A stretch of DNA of 64,000 bases. Origin: Ridgeia piscesae (Eukaryota > Annelida > Polychaeta > Sabellida > Siboglinidae). Of the stretch, positions 12,916 through 26,900 are shown piece after piece (positions within the stretch are counted from its first letter, which is position 1; each line of letters starts with the position of its first letter). A program made the position numbers and the translations under genes. The stretch is taken from positions 286,001-350,000 of the forward strand of contig JAODUO010000569.1 of the NCBI GenBank assembly GCA_025642075.2, given 5' to 3'. The notes under the pieces were generated by a model that saw only the letters and a list, made by a program, of their open reading frames with translations, did not search any database and was not told where the DNA came from.

Positions 12916-15900
12916 GTAGGATCAGTCATTATGGCGGCAACGTGCATGCATTATAATAATAATGTGCCCTTGTTTTGTTGGCAGACTGCTCTAATTTACT
13001 GGGTTGTGTCTGCGATACCATATGGTTCTTAGCAGAAGAGCATGGTCTTTTTTGCAAGAAAATCAATACAATTATCCATGCGTATGCAATTCCATGTGAG
13101 TTAGGTCACTGCCTATTTGCATAGAGGAAAAACATGTTTTGCCAAGAACTTCATATAAAATATTGTTGCTAATATTATAAGAAATTTTAATGCAATTTTA
13201 TTGAAAGCAGAACAAATACGTGAACCAATTGTAACGAATAGTAATCTTCCACACTGGAAATAACGTTGGACTTTATACGTGGTATGAATGACAAAGCCAA
13301 ACATCTTACTAAATAAATATAGCATATTCATGTAAGATTTCCAAACGGGAACGGTTGATGTTACATTTTATGGATGATTCCAAGCTGACTGCCAAAATGT
13401 TTGTCTTTGGTTTCATGGAGCTATAGTTTCCTGATGTTTAACTCTGCTATTGATTTTCTATTAATTTATTATTTTATTACTCAATTATTACTCCTATATT
13501 CAAACTTAACTGCGATATTTATTTATAGACACAGCCTGGGGAGACACTGTAGTAGTGCACTATCTCTTGAAGAAATGACCTGAATGGCTGTTTTTGGAGA
13601 GAACTTGTTAAGTAGCTCTATCATTGCACCCCTCCATTTATGCCAGGAATGTTTTGTTGTTATCACTTTGTTGTGAAGATAAATGACAGCCTCCTCCCAA
13701 TGGCGAAGCTTCACAGATTAAGGGAATGACACACTGTGACCTTTTGAAAGACAAAGACAGTATTTCGGAGAGGAAAAAACCCAGAATAAGACAAGTTAAT
13801 CTCAACATGACTTTTAAGTTGGGGTAAATAGATTGCTGTCTGGGTTGATAGTGGAATATTCTGAAGTGAAATGGGTTGTGTGATTATTAATGATAGCTGG
13901 CCTATCTGGAAATTATTAGGTTTGAGCCATCAAAGAATAAGACCTGAAACTCCCTATTTCCATATACTTGACCTGCTGAACTTGTGGGCAAAGGTCACGA
14001 CCTGGGTGTTTGTCACATCTACCCCTGTGGGAGAACTGCTGTGTTCAGTTTATTGTGATGTGGAGTTGTCAGCCCAACACTGGTTTCTGTACATTTCTCA
14101 TTCATTTCTGCTAAGTTATTGCTAACTATAGTCTCCGGAAAAAATAAAATCTCAAAAGTTGACCAGAATTGTACACAGAGAAATGTATTTATATTGAAGA
14201 AAAGTGAACAGTTCTGAGAAAGTTGCCACTTGCTTTTGTCATAATTTTTACTACTTGGCTCTGTGAACTATGCAGTTGTCGGCGTGAAGTGTGAATTCTC
14301 ACAGTCTGACCCCGAAGTTAGCCTTGGGTAGGGGCTGTCTGTGGGCAGGAACACCATAAATTATGAGAGGATGTATGTGATAATGTAACGCACATTCCAC
14401 GGTGAATTCCAAAGTGTCTATGTGCCTGTTTCTGTGCAGGCATTGCGCCTTTGCCAGGCACAAAACAGGGCCAAACCAAAACCAAAACAAGTTATGTGGC
14501 TGCGGATATGACAGCGTATAATTCGATTACATAGCAGCATCTTGCCCGAGTCTGCTGTGTTGGTATGTAAGCAGACAGATTAATGATGCCATTTATTCCT
14601 ACTCATCTGTTTTACTGTGTGGGAAAGATAGAGTAAACCCTTTGTGCTATAACAAGTTCTTTGAATAGGAACATCCGTTTTGAGCCGTGAAGCCCAGGGA
14701 AGTATAAACAGAATGTGTAGAATTACAAACTGACTGATAAGTCACTTCCTGTCTGGCCCAGACGGGTGAGTTTATATGCTTTATTGCACCCTCCGACAAC
14801 TCCCTGACTGTCACATACACCAATGTCATTTCCACTTGCGGAGGTTGTTTACAAAGATTCAGTCGCTGCCTAAGCCAGCACAGAGTTGACTCATTGTTTG
14901 TTTTGTTTTCAAATGGGAGATAGCGATCTGGTTCTTGCCGTGTTTACGCAGATTTATATATATATATATAATGTCCCGTCGTTGTATCTCGAAAGATCTC
15001 CTATTTATTTGTGAACAGACAAAACAGAAGGCACCAACGCATATTGTAGCCACGCTTTAAATTATAACGTTGCTTTCTCTGTGTATTATTTTCAGTGCCA
15101 AATGATTGCAAGTCCCAGTTTCATGTTTTGTTTCGTTTCCGTGGTAAGAAAGCAGTGCTTTGGTGCTCCTCTGAATTGCGGTAGATTTATGCACTGTGTG
15201 TCTCAGAACGATGCCAGTGCTTTCTGGCCAGTCTTATTATTTAGTGTAATTATTATTTTGTCATGTGTCAAGCATGTACCATAATTGCTACATGTTGCTA
15301 TATTTGGAATGGACGCCCCTTTAGACTGGGGGTAGGGTTTTGAAACCCTGATTTGATGGATGCATTATGTGGCGACACAGAAACTGAGGTATGGCGGTAA
15401 CGGACATATTTTGAAGGCTGGAAAGATGGGGGGAGGGGGGCATTTGCAACATCAGTAAGACGACAGTGGGGTTCAAAACCCCGGTAGGATTATGGCGTGT
15501 TTGTAAGGAGGCTGGGTGGGATGCTAAGCCAATAAAAGGTCAGTTGTGTTCAGAGATGGTGATACCTAACTAATGATGAATATAATATGATGAATGTAAC
15601 CCAATGTTACCGTGACAACCAGTGGAGGTCATATCAAACTGTTGTAGTTAAAGTAAAACCTACACTGCTACTGCTGTTGATGTTGTCGCTTATGTACGTA
15701 GTACGGTGTCTTTGTGTCGTCTTAGTCTGGCCGGTGGGGCCAGTAACGTCTGATGCGCCGGCCACAGGTTGTCTGCTCTGTTTGCAGTGCATTGTGGGAA
15801 ACATTCCAAAGCAGATGTTGAGATTTATTACCGGTGTCTCATCTGAAACAATTCGAGTGCATATAATATATCTTCGCCAGACTGTTATGTTGAAGGTGAA

Positions 15901-17171
15901 ATTTAAACTGACGATTAATAATAATATAAGAAAGAAACATTAAACATGTTTGCATTGTTTTGGTTAGCAACCCATTTGAGTTGTGCACAATAAGCATGAT
16001 TTGCATCATTTTAAAAGTGTTTATATGCATAAATATACTTGTCTGTTTACTAACATATTTTATGCTGAAGTTTACGTTGTTTGCACTGATTCTGGTGAAA
16101 CACATCCGCTATGGCCGCACTTTCACCTGGAGCGACTATGCTTGCTATACCAAAAGATAACACTTGTTTATTTTACTCTACACACGTAACACTTGACATC
16201 AAAAACTTTATTTTGAATGTGGTTTTCTTTGGCTTATAAAATCCACATGTCATGACGATGACTGCAGGTTTCTCAAAACTCAAATAACCACGGAAATTAT
16301 TTTGCGATAACGTATGCTCCTAACATATATCAAATCACCAATGAAATTGGTGTTCGTCTCTTAAAAGTTTATCAGATCGTCACTAATTATTTTGTGATAC
16401 ACTGTACACTAAAAAGTACCAAATCACCAATGAAATTGGTGTTCTGTGTTTGGTCGGTTGCTGTCATTGCCATCCTGATGTGTTTGGGTTGCTGATATGT
16501 GTACACCAATCATGATGTTTTTGTGTGTTAAGTCGGGCTGGTGCCAGAAATCAACCTGTGGCTGTGAAGTTATGTCTAGTTAGAGGGTCTACAAACCCGA
16601 GTAGGCTGTGTCAATGTAATCATGTTAGCTTTGTAGCACCGAGAACCAACCACACAAAGTGGCGCTAGAGTTCAAACTAGCTGTCCTGTCAGTGTCTAAG
16701 ACTAGTCGAGAAATATCAAATAAAAGATGCGTTTCTAAGCAGTGAGCGGTGTTGTGTCATTTCCTGTTGCCAGTTACAAGATGATGTCAGTTTAGATACA
16801 GTATGTTTCTCAGATATCTGTCTTATCAGCATAGTTACAAACCGTTTTTCAGATGTCCCCAGGAACCTAAAAAGTGTCCGTCATGCAACTTTCTGTACAT
16901 TAAGCTGTACTTTATATTTGCGAGCTTTCTCTGTAGCTGCCCCCAAAATGTGGAATAAACTCCAAATTACTTTAAAATAATCTAGATGTTTACAATCTTT
17001 CAAATATAACTCATGATTTACTCGTCTGTTGCTTAATTATCAAATATAACTATTCTTGATACCTGGACCAGAATAAATGTTAGGCGAAGGTGAATGCTGC
17101 CTTCATAATACTCCAATATTCGGAATAAACATTTAAATTGTAGACAGCCAACTGTGGCACTGTTTGGTTTG
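12916..17171. other. Intergenic, no gene recognised
   Basis: AT-rich sequence without a convincing exon. At about 16290-16450 there is a roughly 96-bp diverged tandem duplication whose two copies each contain the inverted repeat CACCAATGAAATTGGTG (near 16335 and 16431). Nothing else is supported. Confidence 0.4.
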
Positions 17172-20100
17172 GTAGGGGACAACTAAGTACAGTAAAGTGG
17201 AACAGAGTACGACCAAGTAGGGTGAATACAGAGAGAGTACAACTAAGTACAGTAAAGTGGAACAGAGTATGGCCAAGTAGGGTGAATACAGAGGGAGTAC
17301 AACTAAGTTCAGTAAAGTGGAACAGAGTACGACCAAGTAGGGTGAATACAGAGGGAGTACAACTAAGTTCAGTAGAGTGGGACAGAGTACGACCAAGTAG
17401 GGTGAATACGGAGGGAGTACAACTAAGTTCAGTAGAGTGGGACAGAGTACGCCCAAGTAGGGTGAATACGGAGGGAGTACAACTAAGTTCAGTAGAGTGG
17501 GACAGAGTACGACCAAGTAGGGTGAATACGGAGGGAGTACAACTAAGTTCAGTAAAGTGGACAGAGTATGGCCAAGTAGGGTGAATATGGAGGGAGCACA
17601 ACTAAGTTCAATAAAGTGGGACAGAGTACGACCAAGTAGGGTGAATACGGAAAGAGTACAACTAAGTTCAGTAAAGTGGACAGAGTATGGCCAAGTAGGG
17701 TGAATACAGAGAGAGTACAACTAAGTTCAGTAAAGTGGGACAAAGTATGGCCAAGTAGGGTGAATACAGAGAGAGTACAACTAAGTTCAGTAAAGTGGAC
17801 AGAGTATGGCCAAGTAGGGTGAATATGGAGGGAGTACAACTAAGTTCAGTAAAGTGGACAGAGTATGGCCAAGTAGGGTGAATACAGAGGGAGTACAACT
17901 AAGTTCAGTAGAGTGGGACAGAGTACGACCAAGTAGGGTGAATACGGAGGGAGTACAACTAAGTTCAGTAGAGTGGGACAGAGTACGACCAAGTAGGGTG
18001 AATACGGAGGGAGTACAACTAAGTTCAGTAGAGTGGGACAGAGTACGACCAAGTAGGGTGAATACGGAGAGAGTACAACTAAGTTCAGTAGAGTGGGACA
18101 GAGTACGACCAAGTAGGGTGAATACGGAGGGAGTCCAACTAAGTTCAGTAAAGTGGGACACAGTACGTCCAAGTAGAGTGAATATGGAGGGAGTACAACT
18201 AAGTTCAATAAAGTGGGACAAAGTACGACCAAGTAGAGTCAATTCGGAGGGAGTACAACTAAGTTCAGTAAAGTGGGACAGAGTAAGCCCAAGTAGAGTG
18301 AATACGGAGGGAGCACAACTAAGTTCAGTAAAGTGGGACAGAGTACGACCAAGTAGGGTGAATACGGATGGAGCACAACTAAGTTCAATAAAGTGGGACA
18401 GAGTACGACCAAGTAGGGTGAATACGGAGGGAGCACAACTAAGTTCAATAAAGTGGGACAGAGTACGACCAAGTAGGGTGAATACGGAGGGAGCACAACT
18501 AAGTTCAATAAAGTGGGACAGAGTACGACCAAGTAGGGTGAATACGGAGGGAGCACAACTAAGTTCAGTAAAGTGGGACAGAGTACGACCAAGTAGGGTG
18601 AATACGGATGGAGTACAACTAAGTTCAATAAAGTGGGACAGAGTACGACCAAGTAGGGTGAATACGGAGGGAGCACAGCTAAGTTCAATAAAGTGGGACA
18701 GAGTACGACCAAGTAGGGTGAATATGGAGGGAGTACAACTAAGTTCAATAAAGTGGGACAGAGTACGACCAAGTAGAGTGAATACGGAGGGAGTACAACT
18801 AAGTTCAATGAAGTGGGACAGTACGACCAAGTAGAATGAATACGGTGGGAGTACAACTAAGTTCAGTAAAGTGGGACAGAGTACGACCAAGTAGGGTGAA
18901 TATGGAGGGAGTACAACTAAGTTCAATAAAGTGGGACATAGTACGACCAAGTAGAGTGAATATGGAGGGAGTACAACTAAGTTCAATAAAGTGGGACAAA
19001 GTACTACCAAGTAGAGTCAATTCGGAGGGAGTCCAACTAAGTTCAGTAAAGTGGGACAAAGTAAGCCCAAGTAGAGTGAATTCGGAGGGAGCACAACTAA
19101 GTTCAATGAAGTGGGACAGTACGACCAAGTAGAATGAATACGGTGGGAGTACAACTAAGTTCAGTAAAGTGGGACAGAGTACGACCAAGTAGAGTGAATA
19201 CGGAGGGAGTACAACTAAGTTCAGTAAAGTGGGACAGAGTACGACCAAGTAGAGTGAATACGGAGGGAGTACAATTAAGTTCAGTAAAGTGGGACAGAGT
19301 ACGACCAAGTAGGGTGAATACGGAGGTAGGGGACAACTAAGTACAGTAAAGTGGGACAGAGTACGACCAAGTAGGGTGAATACAGAGAGAGTACAACTAA
19401 GTACAGTATAGTGGACAGAGTATGGCCAAGTAGGGTGAATACAGAGGGAGTACAACTAAGTTCAGTAAAGTGGGACAGAGTACGGCCAAGTAGGGTGAAT
19501 ATGGATGGAGTACAACTAAGTTCAATAAAGTGGGACATAGTACGACCAAGTAGAGTGAATATGGAGGGAGTACAACTAAGTTCAATAAAGTGGGACAAAG
19601 TACGACCAAGTAGAGTCAATTCGGAGGGAGTCCAACTAAGTTCAGTATAGTGGGACAGAGTAAGCCCAAGTAGAGTGAATTCGGAGGGAGCACAACTAAG
19701 TTCAGTAAAGTGGGACAGAGTACGACCAAGTAGAGTGAATATGGAGGGAGTCCAACTAAGTTAAATAAAGTGGGACAGAGTAAGCCCAAGTAGAGTGAAT
19801 ACGGAGGGAGTACAACTAAGTTCAGTAAAGTGGGACAGAGTACGACCAAGTAGAGTGAATACGGAGGGAGTACAACTAAGTTCAGTAAAGTGGGACAGAG
19901 TACGACCAAGTAGAGTGAATACGGAGGGAGTACAACTAAGTTCAGTAAAGTGGGACAGAGTACGACCAAGTAGAGTGAATACGGAGGGAGTACAACTAAG
20001 TTCAGTAAAGTGGGACAGAGTACGACCAAGTAGGGTGAATACGGAGGTAGGGGACAACTAAATACAGTAAAGTGGGACAGAGTACGACCAAGTAGGGTGA

Positions 20101-20690
20101 ATACAGAGAGAGTACAACTAAGTACAGTAAAGTGGACAGAGTATGGCCAAGAAGGGTGAATACAGAGGGAGTACAACTAAGTTCAGTAAAGTGGACAGAG
20201 TATGGCCAAGTAGGGTGAATATGGAGGGAGTACAACTAAGTTCAGTAAAGTGGACAGAGTATGGCCAAGTAGGGTGAATACGGAGAGAGTACAACTAAGT
20301 TAAGTAAAGTGGACAGAGTATGGCCAAGTAGGGTGAATATGGAGGGAGTACAACTAAGTTCAGTAAAGTGGACAGAGTATGGCCAAGTAGGGTGAATATG
20401 GAGGGAGTACAACTAAGTTCAGTAAAGTGGACAGAGTATGGCCAAGTAGGGTGAATACGGAGAGAGTACAACTAAGTTCAGTAAAGTGGGACAGAATACG
20501 ACCAAGTAGGGTGAATACGGAGGGAGCACAGCTAAGTTCAGTAAAGTGGGACAGAGTACGACCAAGTAGAGTGAATATGGAGGGAGCACAGCTAAGTTCA
20601 GTAAAGTGGGACAGAGTACGACCAAGTAGAGTGAATATGGAGGGAGTACAACTAAGTTAAGTAAAGTGGGACAGAGTATGACGAAGTAGG
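17172..20690. repeat. 60-bp minisatellite array, about 59 units
   Basis: Tandem units of 60 bp with a minority of 58-59 bp. Each unit has two similar halves: GAGTACGACCAAGTAGGGTG and GGAGTACAACTAAGTTCAGT. A marker variant GTAGGGGACAACTAA occurs at 17172, 19326 and 20047. The last two are about 720 bp (12 units) apart, so a higher-order block was duplicated. A second marker, the shortened unit containing GGGACAGTACGACC, recurs at about 18815 and 19113. The unit length is divisible by three, which keeps several frames open for hundreds of codons; these are not genes. Confidence 0.97.
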
Positions 20691-20940
20691 GTGAATAGGA
20701 GGTAATGAAACTGAGTATTAGTCATTTGGGATGGGGTACGTCTTAATTCGGTAAGCTAGATTGGGGTACAACCAAGTTCATTTTGAACTGAGAGATCGAT
20801 GGAGTACAACTGAGTACAGTAGACTGGGATGGAGTACAATCAAGTACAATAAATTGGGACAGTCCAACTAAGTACAGTAACTGTTGGGATGGAGATGACA
20901 ACCTAGAATAGTAAATTAGGACAGAGTACATCAAACTGGC
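20691..20940. repeat. Diverged 30-bp monomers flanking the 60-bp array
   Basis: Six to eight worn units of about 30 bp, recognisable from GGGATGGAGTACAACTGAGT, GGAGTACAATCAAGTACAAT and related blocks. They match each half of the neighbouring 60-bp unit, so they look like the ancestral monomer state at the array edge. Confidence 0.7.
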
Positions 20941-23833
20941 AGCGCACATAATTTCCTGCTAATAATCGCCACCCAAGGCTTGTTCATGAACCACTTTAAA
21001 ATATTACGAGTCAGCATGCCACATTTTATTAAATGAAATCTAATTTGGTATAGACGTATTGTGGCATTTTTCACTGGAGCCAACTGCTCTATCAAGTGGC
21101 GCCATCTACCAGGTTACTAACGACACACAACGAACAAAATCTGTCTAGCATTGTTCCACAAATCAAGCAAACCTGACCCTCCTGGCGATGAACCATGTTT
21201 AATTTTAATGCTATGTACGTCCTAATTCACAGAATGTGTGGACCTGGGCAGTACAATAGCAACACAGACTGTGGAACAGGACAACATTCACTTCAAAGTA
21301 GAAGGAAGTGTTGTGAGCGACTAAACTGACAGGCTGACGGGAAATGAACGAGGAGAGGCTGGTGAAGAGAGGATGGAGAGCAGAAGAGGCAGGTAGAAGG
21401 AAAATAGGAAGACAAAGACAGAGAGGTCAGAGCTAAAAGGACATTCTAAGGGATCGTCTCTAAATCTGCAAAATCAAAAACATCTTTATCATTGGTCTGG
21501 CTCCTCCGACTATGATACAGAATATGGAACATGTCATTTTTATGATTCAACATTGCTATTAGTACTACTGGTTTGAACCTGCTAGATAGTGCTTCTGTAG
21601 CAATGCATTTTCCCGTGATACGACGATCAACTCCCCTCCCTACGTAATACTTAACAAATTTGTGCAACCACCATTTGGGGCAGTGGAGCACTGCCTGGGG
21701 GATAACAGATGAGATGGAAGACACCTCAGTAGAAGAAACAATGATATAAGCTCAGTGAAATGAAGCTTATAGAGGAACCAAGAGGACGCAGACCACCATC
21801 TTGATCCAGTAAGTACCTGGTGATGTTTCTACTTATTTCAGTTTCCGTTTTCTGCTGCTAACAATTGAACTATCACGGAAAAAGTAGACTGAAATAAGAG
21901 TGAAATTATAAATCATTCGAGACATTGAGTCTGACAATCCACTTCGCTGATGTCTTGATCCAGTATTTCAGACAATCTGCACGGACTGTGTCCACTCAAC
22001 ACAAATGAAACACCCACATGCAAGCCATTAACAAAATTTATTTATATATACATTCAAATATCGTTAAGTTATATAGTAACATTCCTATTCTGTACAATCT
22101 TAGTTCAACACCTGTTCATCAAGTGTAGTTCTCAATGCAGTACTCATATCGCTGGGATGCAGAGTCCTTCACAGGTTTGGCCACCTCTCGCTGATCATGT
22201 GGCCTGCATGTCACATGTCACGTCAACCCTAGGCTATGTTTAACCGTAAACTATTACAGACACTCTTGTTGTAATACAGTGTTACATTTCAACATCACCC
22301 AGGTATTTGAATACTGGTGTAAGTTAGTGCGGAAATAGAACCTGTCGTTTGACACCCCCCGGTGCTTCTTGAAAACAACGTTCTGTGACAGTTATATCCA
22401 GCCTGGTGATATAATAATAAATTTTGTCAGTGTAAAAAATACCTATATCAAGCTGGCATTCGATCTTTTGCTAGGAAACATCTGACAACTGGAGATAACA
22501 TTAAAGTGAGTCAGTAAAATCAACCATGATACATCGGAAAAGCCACGCAGTGTTGCTTCAGATGAAAGGCTGAAATGGGTTATTTCTTGAAGCTACGTCA
22601 ACAAACCACACAAATTACTCATTAGATAAATAATTTTATAACCATTAAGTGTGCTGCCTGGCTGTAAACAGAGACCAATCATTTACAAGTTGTCTATAAA
22701 ACACACTGTTGCCATAGACTATCGTAAAACTTGCACAAAGTTGAATGCATGTTAACATTATTAGTTTTGTCAACAAGAACAAACATTTAATCAAATCAGT
22801 GGGTATTATTTCTTACTTTTTGCATAAAACCGCATCAAAATTATACATTTAAACTTGCTTGCCAATAACCATTTTTCCCCACACAACTGTAGAAACCAAG
22901 AATGTCTCGAGACGTACACCTAGTGCATAATTTTGCTTGGCTGATAAAAGAATGCAACTGGTAGATCGTAAACGGAAGCCACTGCCCATTTCCATAGCAA
23001 GATTGCTTCAATGTTCTTTTTTAAAGAGAAAAACACTGACAAGTTTTATATCCAGCACATACCTCAAGTTACATCATGTTCCTTTAACCGTTATACTGAA
23101 TTCATGGTCAGTGGTGTTTTGCTGTGCGTCAAAAAGGCACTCAAGTAGTCGAAAAATTACTAACTTCATAATCATGTTTTTTTCATCACTCGCCGTTAAC
23201 GAAAGAATGACATGTAAATTTACGATAGTATTTCAAGAATATAGCAGAACAGGTGCTCTGAATTTCAGCCGAGATTTCACAGCAAAATAGGCTACACCGT
23301 GAAAGAACGTGTAAAGATACCGCCATTTCTAACAGGCAGCACAAACATTTTGCAAGTTGCTACACACGTGCACAACTCACACATTGCCTATACATTGGAA
23401 CTCTCCACAAATAAGGTCGCCAAACGAGCACACATACAACAAATGCATTTTGACAAAGGCAACGCTACCATCTCATCTCGCCGCCTGACGTGAGTTGTGT
23501 GAATACTATGAATGATGAAGGAAACTGCAGGGTGAGAAATGAACAACATATCCAACACCTGCGAGGACACAATTGTTAATCCAAAATAGCTGTAACTTAG
23601 CAGCAGTGATCAGAACTCGCAGCACAATTTCTCTGCATTAAAAACTGCACTTAGTAACGTGCAGCGCACTCTTTTAACTTCCAGAGCACAACCGCTGTAT
23701 ACATCAACATGTATACATGTGTTTGTGGACATATCTGGCTAAATTTCATCCAAAGTCAACTGAAAGCATGTTTGTGTTTGTGACACCGTAGGCTGCCACA
23801 TGTTCATTCGTCATAAGCTAGCGGTGGCCAGTG
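20941..23833 (-). other. UBE2M downstream region and probable 3' UTR
   Basis: No coding exon is seen. On the minus strand, canonical AATAAA (forward TTTATT) is at 22037-22042, about 1.8 kb beyond the UBE2M stop, and is a candidate poly(A) signal. The stretch at about 21290-21450 is purine-rich and might be a worn retroelement tail, but I could not match it. Confidence 0.3.
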
Positions 23834-23974
23834 TTATTTGAGACAGCGTTCGAAGTACACGGACCCAACGTAGCCTCCCCGCATTGCCTTCGAAACATTT
23901 TGTTCGAAGAGTCGTCGGTTGTTCTGCAATACTTCAGCCGCCTCCTTGTTCAGTGGATCCTCTGGATTCGGCTC
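23834..23974 (-). CDS. UBE2M: UBE2M coding exon 5 (C-terminus)
   Basis: Follows the acceptor TTTATTTGCAG and encodes residues 138-183, starting [20 protein letters not shown] and ending YFERCLK, then TAA at 23836-23834. This C-terminal helical region is nearly identical to vertebrate UBC12. The two plus-strand open frames here are shadows. Confidence 0.96.
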   Translation of the reverse strand, partial: EPNPEDPLNKEAAEVLQNNRRLFEQNVSKAMRGGYVGSVYFERCLK

Positions 23975-26900
23975 CTGCAAATAAAACGATGCACCATGAT
24001 GCAGGGCTCAGAGTTACGCGGGTGATTTGGACGTTAAGGTTACCCTTCATAACTTACGTACGATTATGATTTGTATTATTTAACTATGATCAGAATGTGT
24101 AGTGTTAGTGCTAAGGCTACTTTGAAACATACTTCAGGAAATACACTATATACAAGTGTAATAAATGTTTTGAAAAGAAAATTGGTGCTATAATTACAAA
24201 ATGTTGGGAAAATATTGTTAATATACCGTCATAATTCTTGTATAGAATCAGTATTTCATTTCGACAACTTCAGGTTTGTACACTGCAGATTATTTGCTGT
24301 TGGGCATATTGAAAAGTATTATTATTATGATTATATAGCAACATTAAATGATGAAGTGTAGTTGTTCGTAACTGCCTGCCTACTTAACTACTGCCTCGGT
24401 TATGTTGCCTACTTAACTACTGCCTCGGTTATGTTGCCTACTTAACTACTGCCTCAGTTATGTTGCCTACTTAACTACTGCCTAAGCTATGTTGTCTACT
24501 TAACTACTGCCTCGGTTATGTTGCCTACTTAACTACTGCCTCGGTTATGTTGCCTACTTAACTACTGCCTCGGTTATGTTGCCTACTTAACTACTGCCTC
24601 GGTTACGTTGCCTACTTAACTACTGCCTCGGTTACGTTGCCTACTTAACTACTGCCTCGGTTACGTTGCCTACTTAACTACTGCCTCGGTTACGTTGCCT
24701 ACTTAACTACTGCCTCGGTTACGTTGCCTACTTAACTACTGCCTGGTTACGTGCAACGCCTCGGTTACGTTGCCTACTTAACTACTGCCTCGGTTACGTT
24801 GCCTACTTAACTACTGCCTCGGTTTAGTTGCCTACTTAACTACTGCCTCGGTTAGTTGCCTACTTAACTACTGCCTCGGTTAGTTGCCTACTTAACTACT
24901 GCCTCGGTTACGTTGCCTACTTAACTACTGCCTCGGTTACGTTGCCTACTTAACTACTGCCTCGGTTACTGTTGCCTACTTAACTACTGCCTCGGTTACG
25001 TTGCCTACTTAACTACTGCCTCGGTTATGTTGCCTACTTAACTACTGCCTCGGTTATGTTGCCTACTTAACTACTGCCTCGGTTACGTTGCCTACTTAAC
25101 TACTGCCTCGGTTACGTTGCCTACTTAACTACTGCCTTGGTTATGTTGCCTACTTAACTACTGCCTCGGTTATGTTGCCTACTTAACTACTGCCTCGGTT
25201 AGTTGCCTACTTAACTACTGCCTCGGTTATGTTGCCTACTTAACTACTGCCTCGGTTATGTTGCCTACTTAACTACTGCCTCGGTTATGTTGCCTACTTA
25301 ACTACTGCCTCGGTTATGTTGCCTACTTAACTACTGCCTCGGTTATGTTGCCTACTTAACTACTGCCTCGGTTATGTTGCCTACTTAACTACTGCCTCGG
25401 TTACGTTGCCTACTTAACTACTGCCTCGGTTACGTTGCCTACTTAACTACTGCCTCGGTTATGTTGCCTACTTAACTACTGCCTCGGTTATGTTGCCTAC
25501 TTAACTACTGCCTCGGTTACGTTGCCTACTTAACTACTGCCTCGGTTACGTTGCCTACTTAACTACTGCCTCGGTTACGTTGCCTACTTAACTACTGCCT
25601 CGGTTACGTTGCCTACTTAACTACTGCCTCGGTTACGTTGCCTACTTAACTACTGCCTCGGTTAGTTGCCTACTTAACTACTGCCTCGGTTACGTTGCCT
25701 ACTTAACTACTGCCTCGGTTACGTTGCCTACTTAACTACTGCCTCGGTTATGTTGCCTACTTAACTACTGCCTCGGTTATGTTGCCTACTTAACTACTGC
25801 CTCGGTTACGTTGCCTACTTAACTACTGCCTCGGTTATGTTGCCTACTTAACTACTGCCTCGGTTATGTTGCCTACTTAACTACTGCCTCGGTTATGTTG
25901 CCTACTTAACTACTGCCTCGGTTACGTTGCCTACTTAACTACTGCCTCGGTTACGTTGCCTACTTAACTACTGCCTCGGTTACGTTGCCTACTTAACTAC
26001 TGCCTCGGTTACGTTGCCTACTTAACTACTGCCTCGGTTACGTTGCCTACTTAACTACTGCCTCGGTTACGTTGCCTACTTAACTACTGCCTCGGTTACG
26101 TTGCCTACTTAACTACTGCCTCGGTTATGTTGCCTACTTAACTACTGCCTCGGTTATGTTGCCTACTTAACTACTGCCTCGGTTATGTTGCCTACTTAAC
26201 TACTGCCTCGGTTATGTTGCCTACTTAACTACTGCCTCGGTTATGTTGCCTACTTAACTACTGCCTCGGTTAGTTGCCTACTTAACTACTGCCTCGGTTA
26301 GTTGCCACTTAACCGTTACTTGCCTACTTAACTACTGCCTCGGTTAGTTGCCTACTTAACTACTGCCTCGGTTATGTTGCCTACTTAACTACTGCCTCGG
26401 TTATGTTGCCTACTTAACTACTGCCTCGGTTATGTTGCCTACTTAACTACTGCCTCGGTTATGTTGCCTACTTAACTACTGCCTCGGTTATGTTGCCTAC
26501 TTAACTACTGCCTCGGTTATGTTGCCTACTTAACTACTGCCTCGGTTATGTTGCCTACTTAACTACTGCCTCGGTTATGTTGCCTACTTAACTACTGCCT
26601 CGGTTATGTTGCCTACTTAACTACTGCCTCGGTTATGTTGCCTACTTAACTACTGCCTCGGTTATGTGTTGCCTACTTAACTACTGCCTCGGTTATGTTG
26701 CCTACTTAACTACTGCCTCGGTTATGTTGCCTACTTAACTACTGCCTCGGTTATGTTGCCTACTTAACTACTGCCTCTGGTTATGTTGCCTACTTAACTA
26801 CTGCTCTGGTTATGTTGCCTACTTAACTACTGCCTCGGTTATGTTGCCTACTTAACTACTGCCTCGGTTATGTTGCCTACTTAACTACTGCCTCGTTAGT

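Noticed and set aside
17133..20660. Very long open frames on both strands (up to 407 codons) through the 60-bp array
   Set aside because: The unit is 60 bp, so any stop-free unit stays open indefinitely. Several frames are open at once, no start or splice context exists, and indels of 1-2 bp shift frames without penalty.
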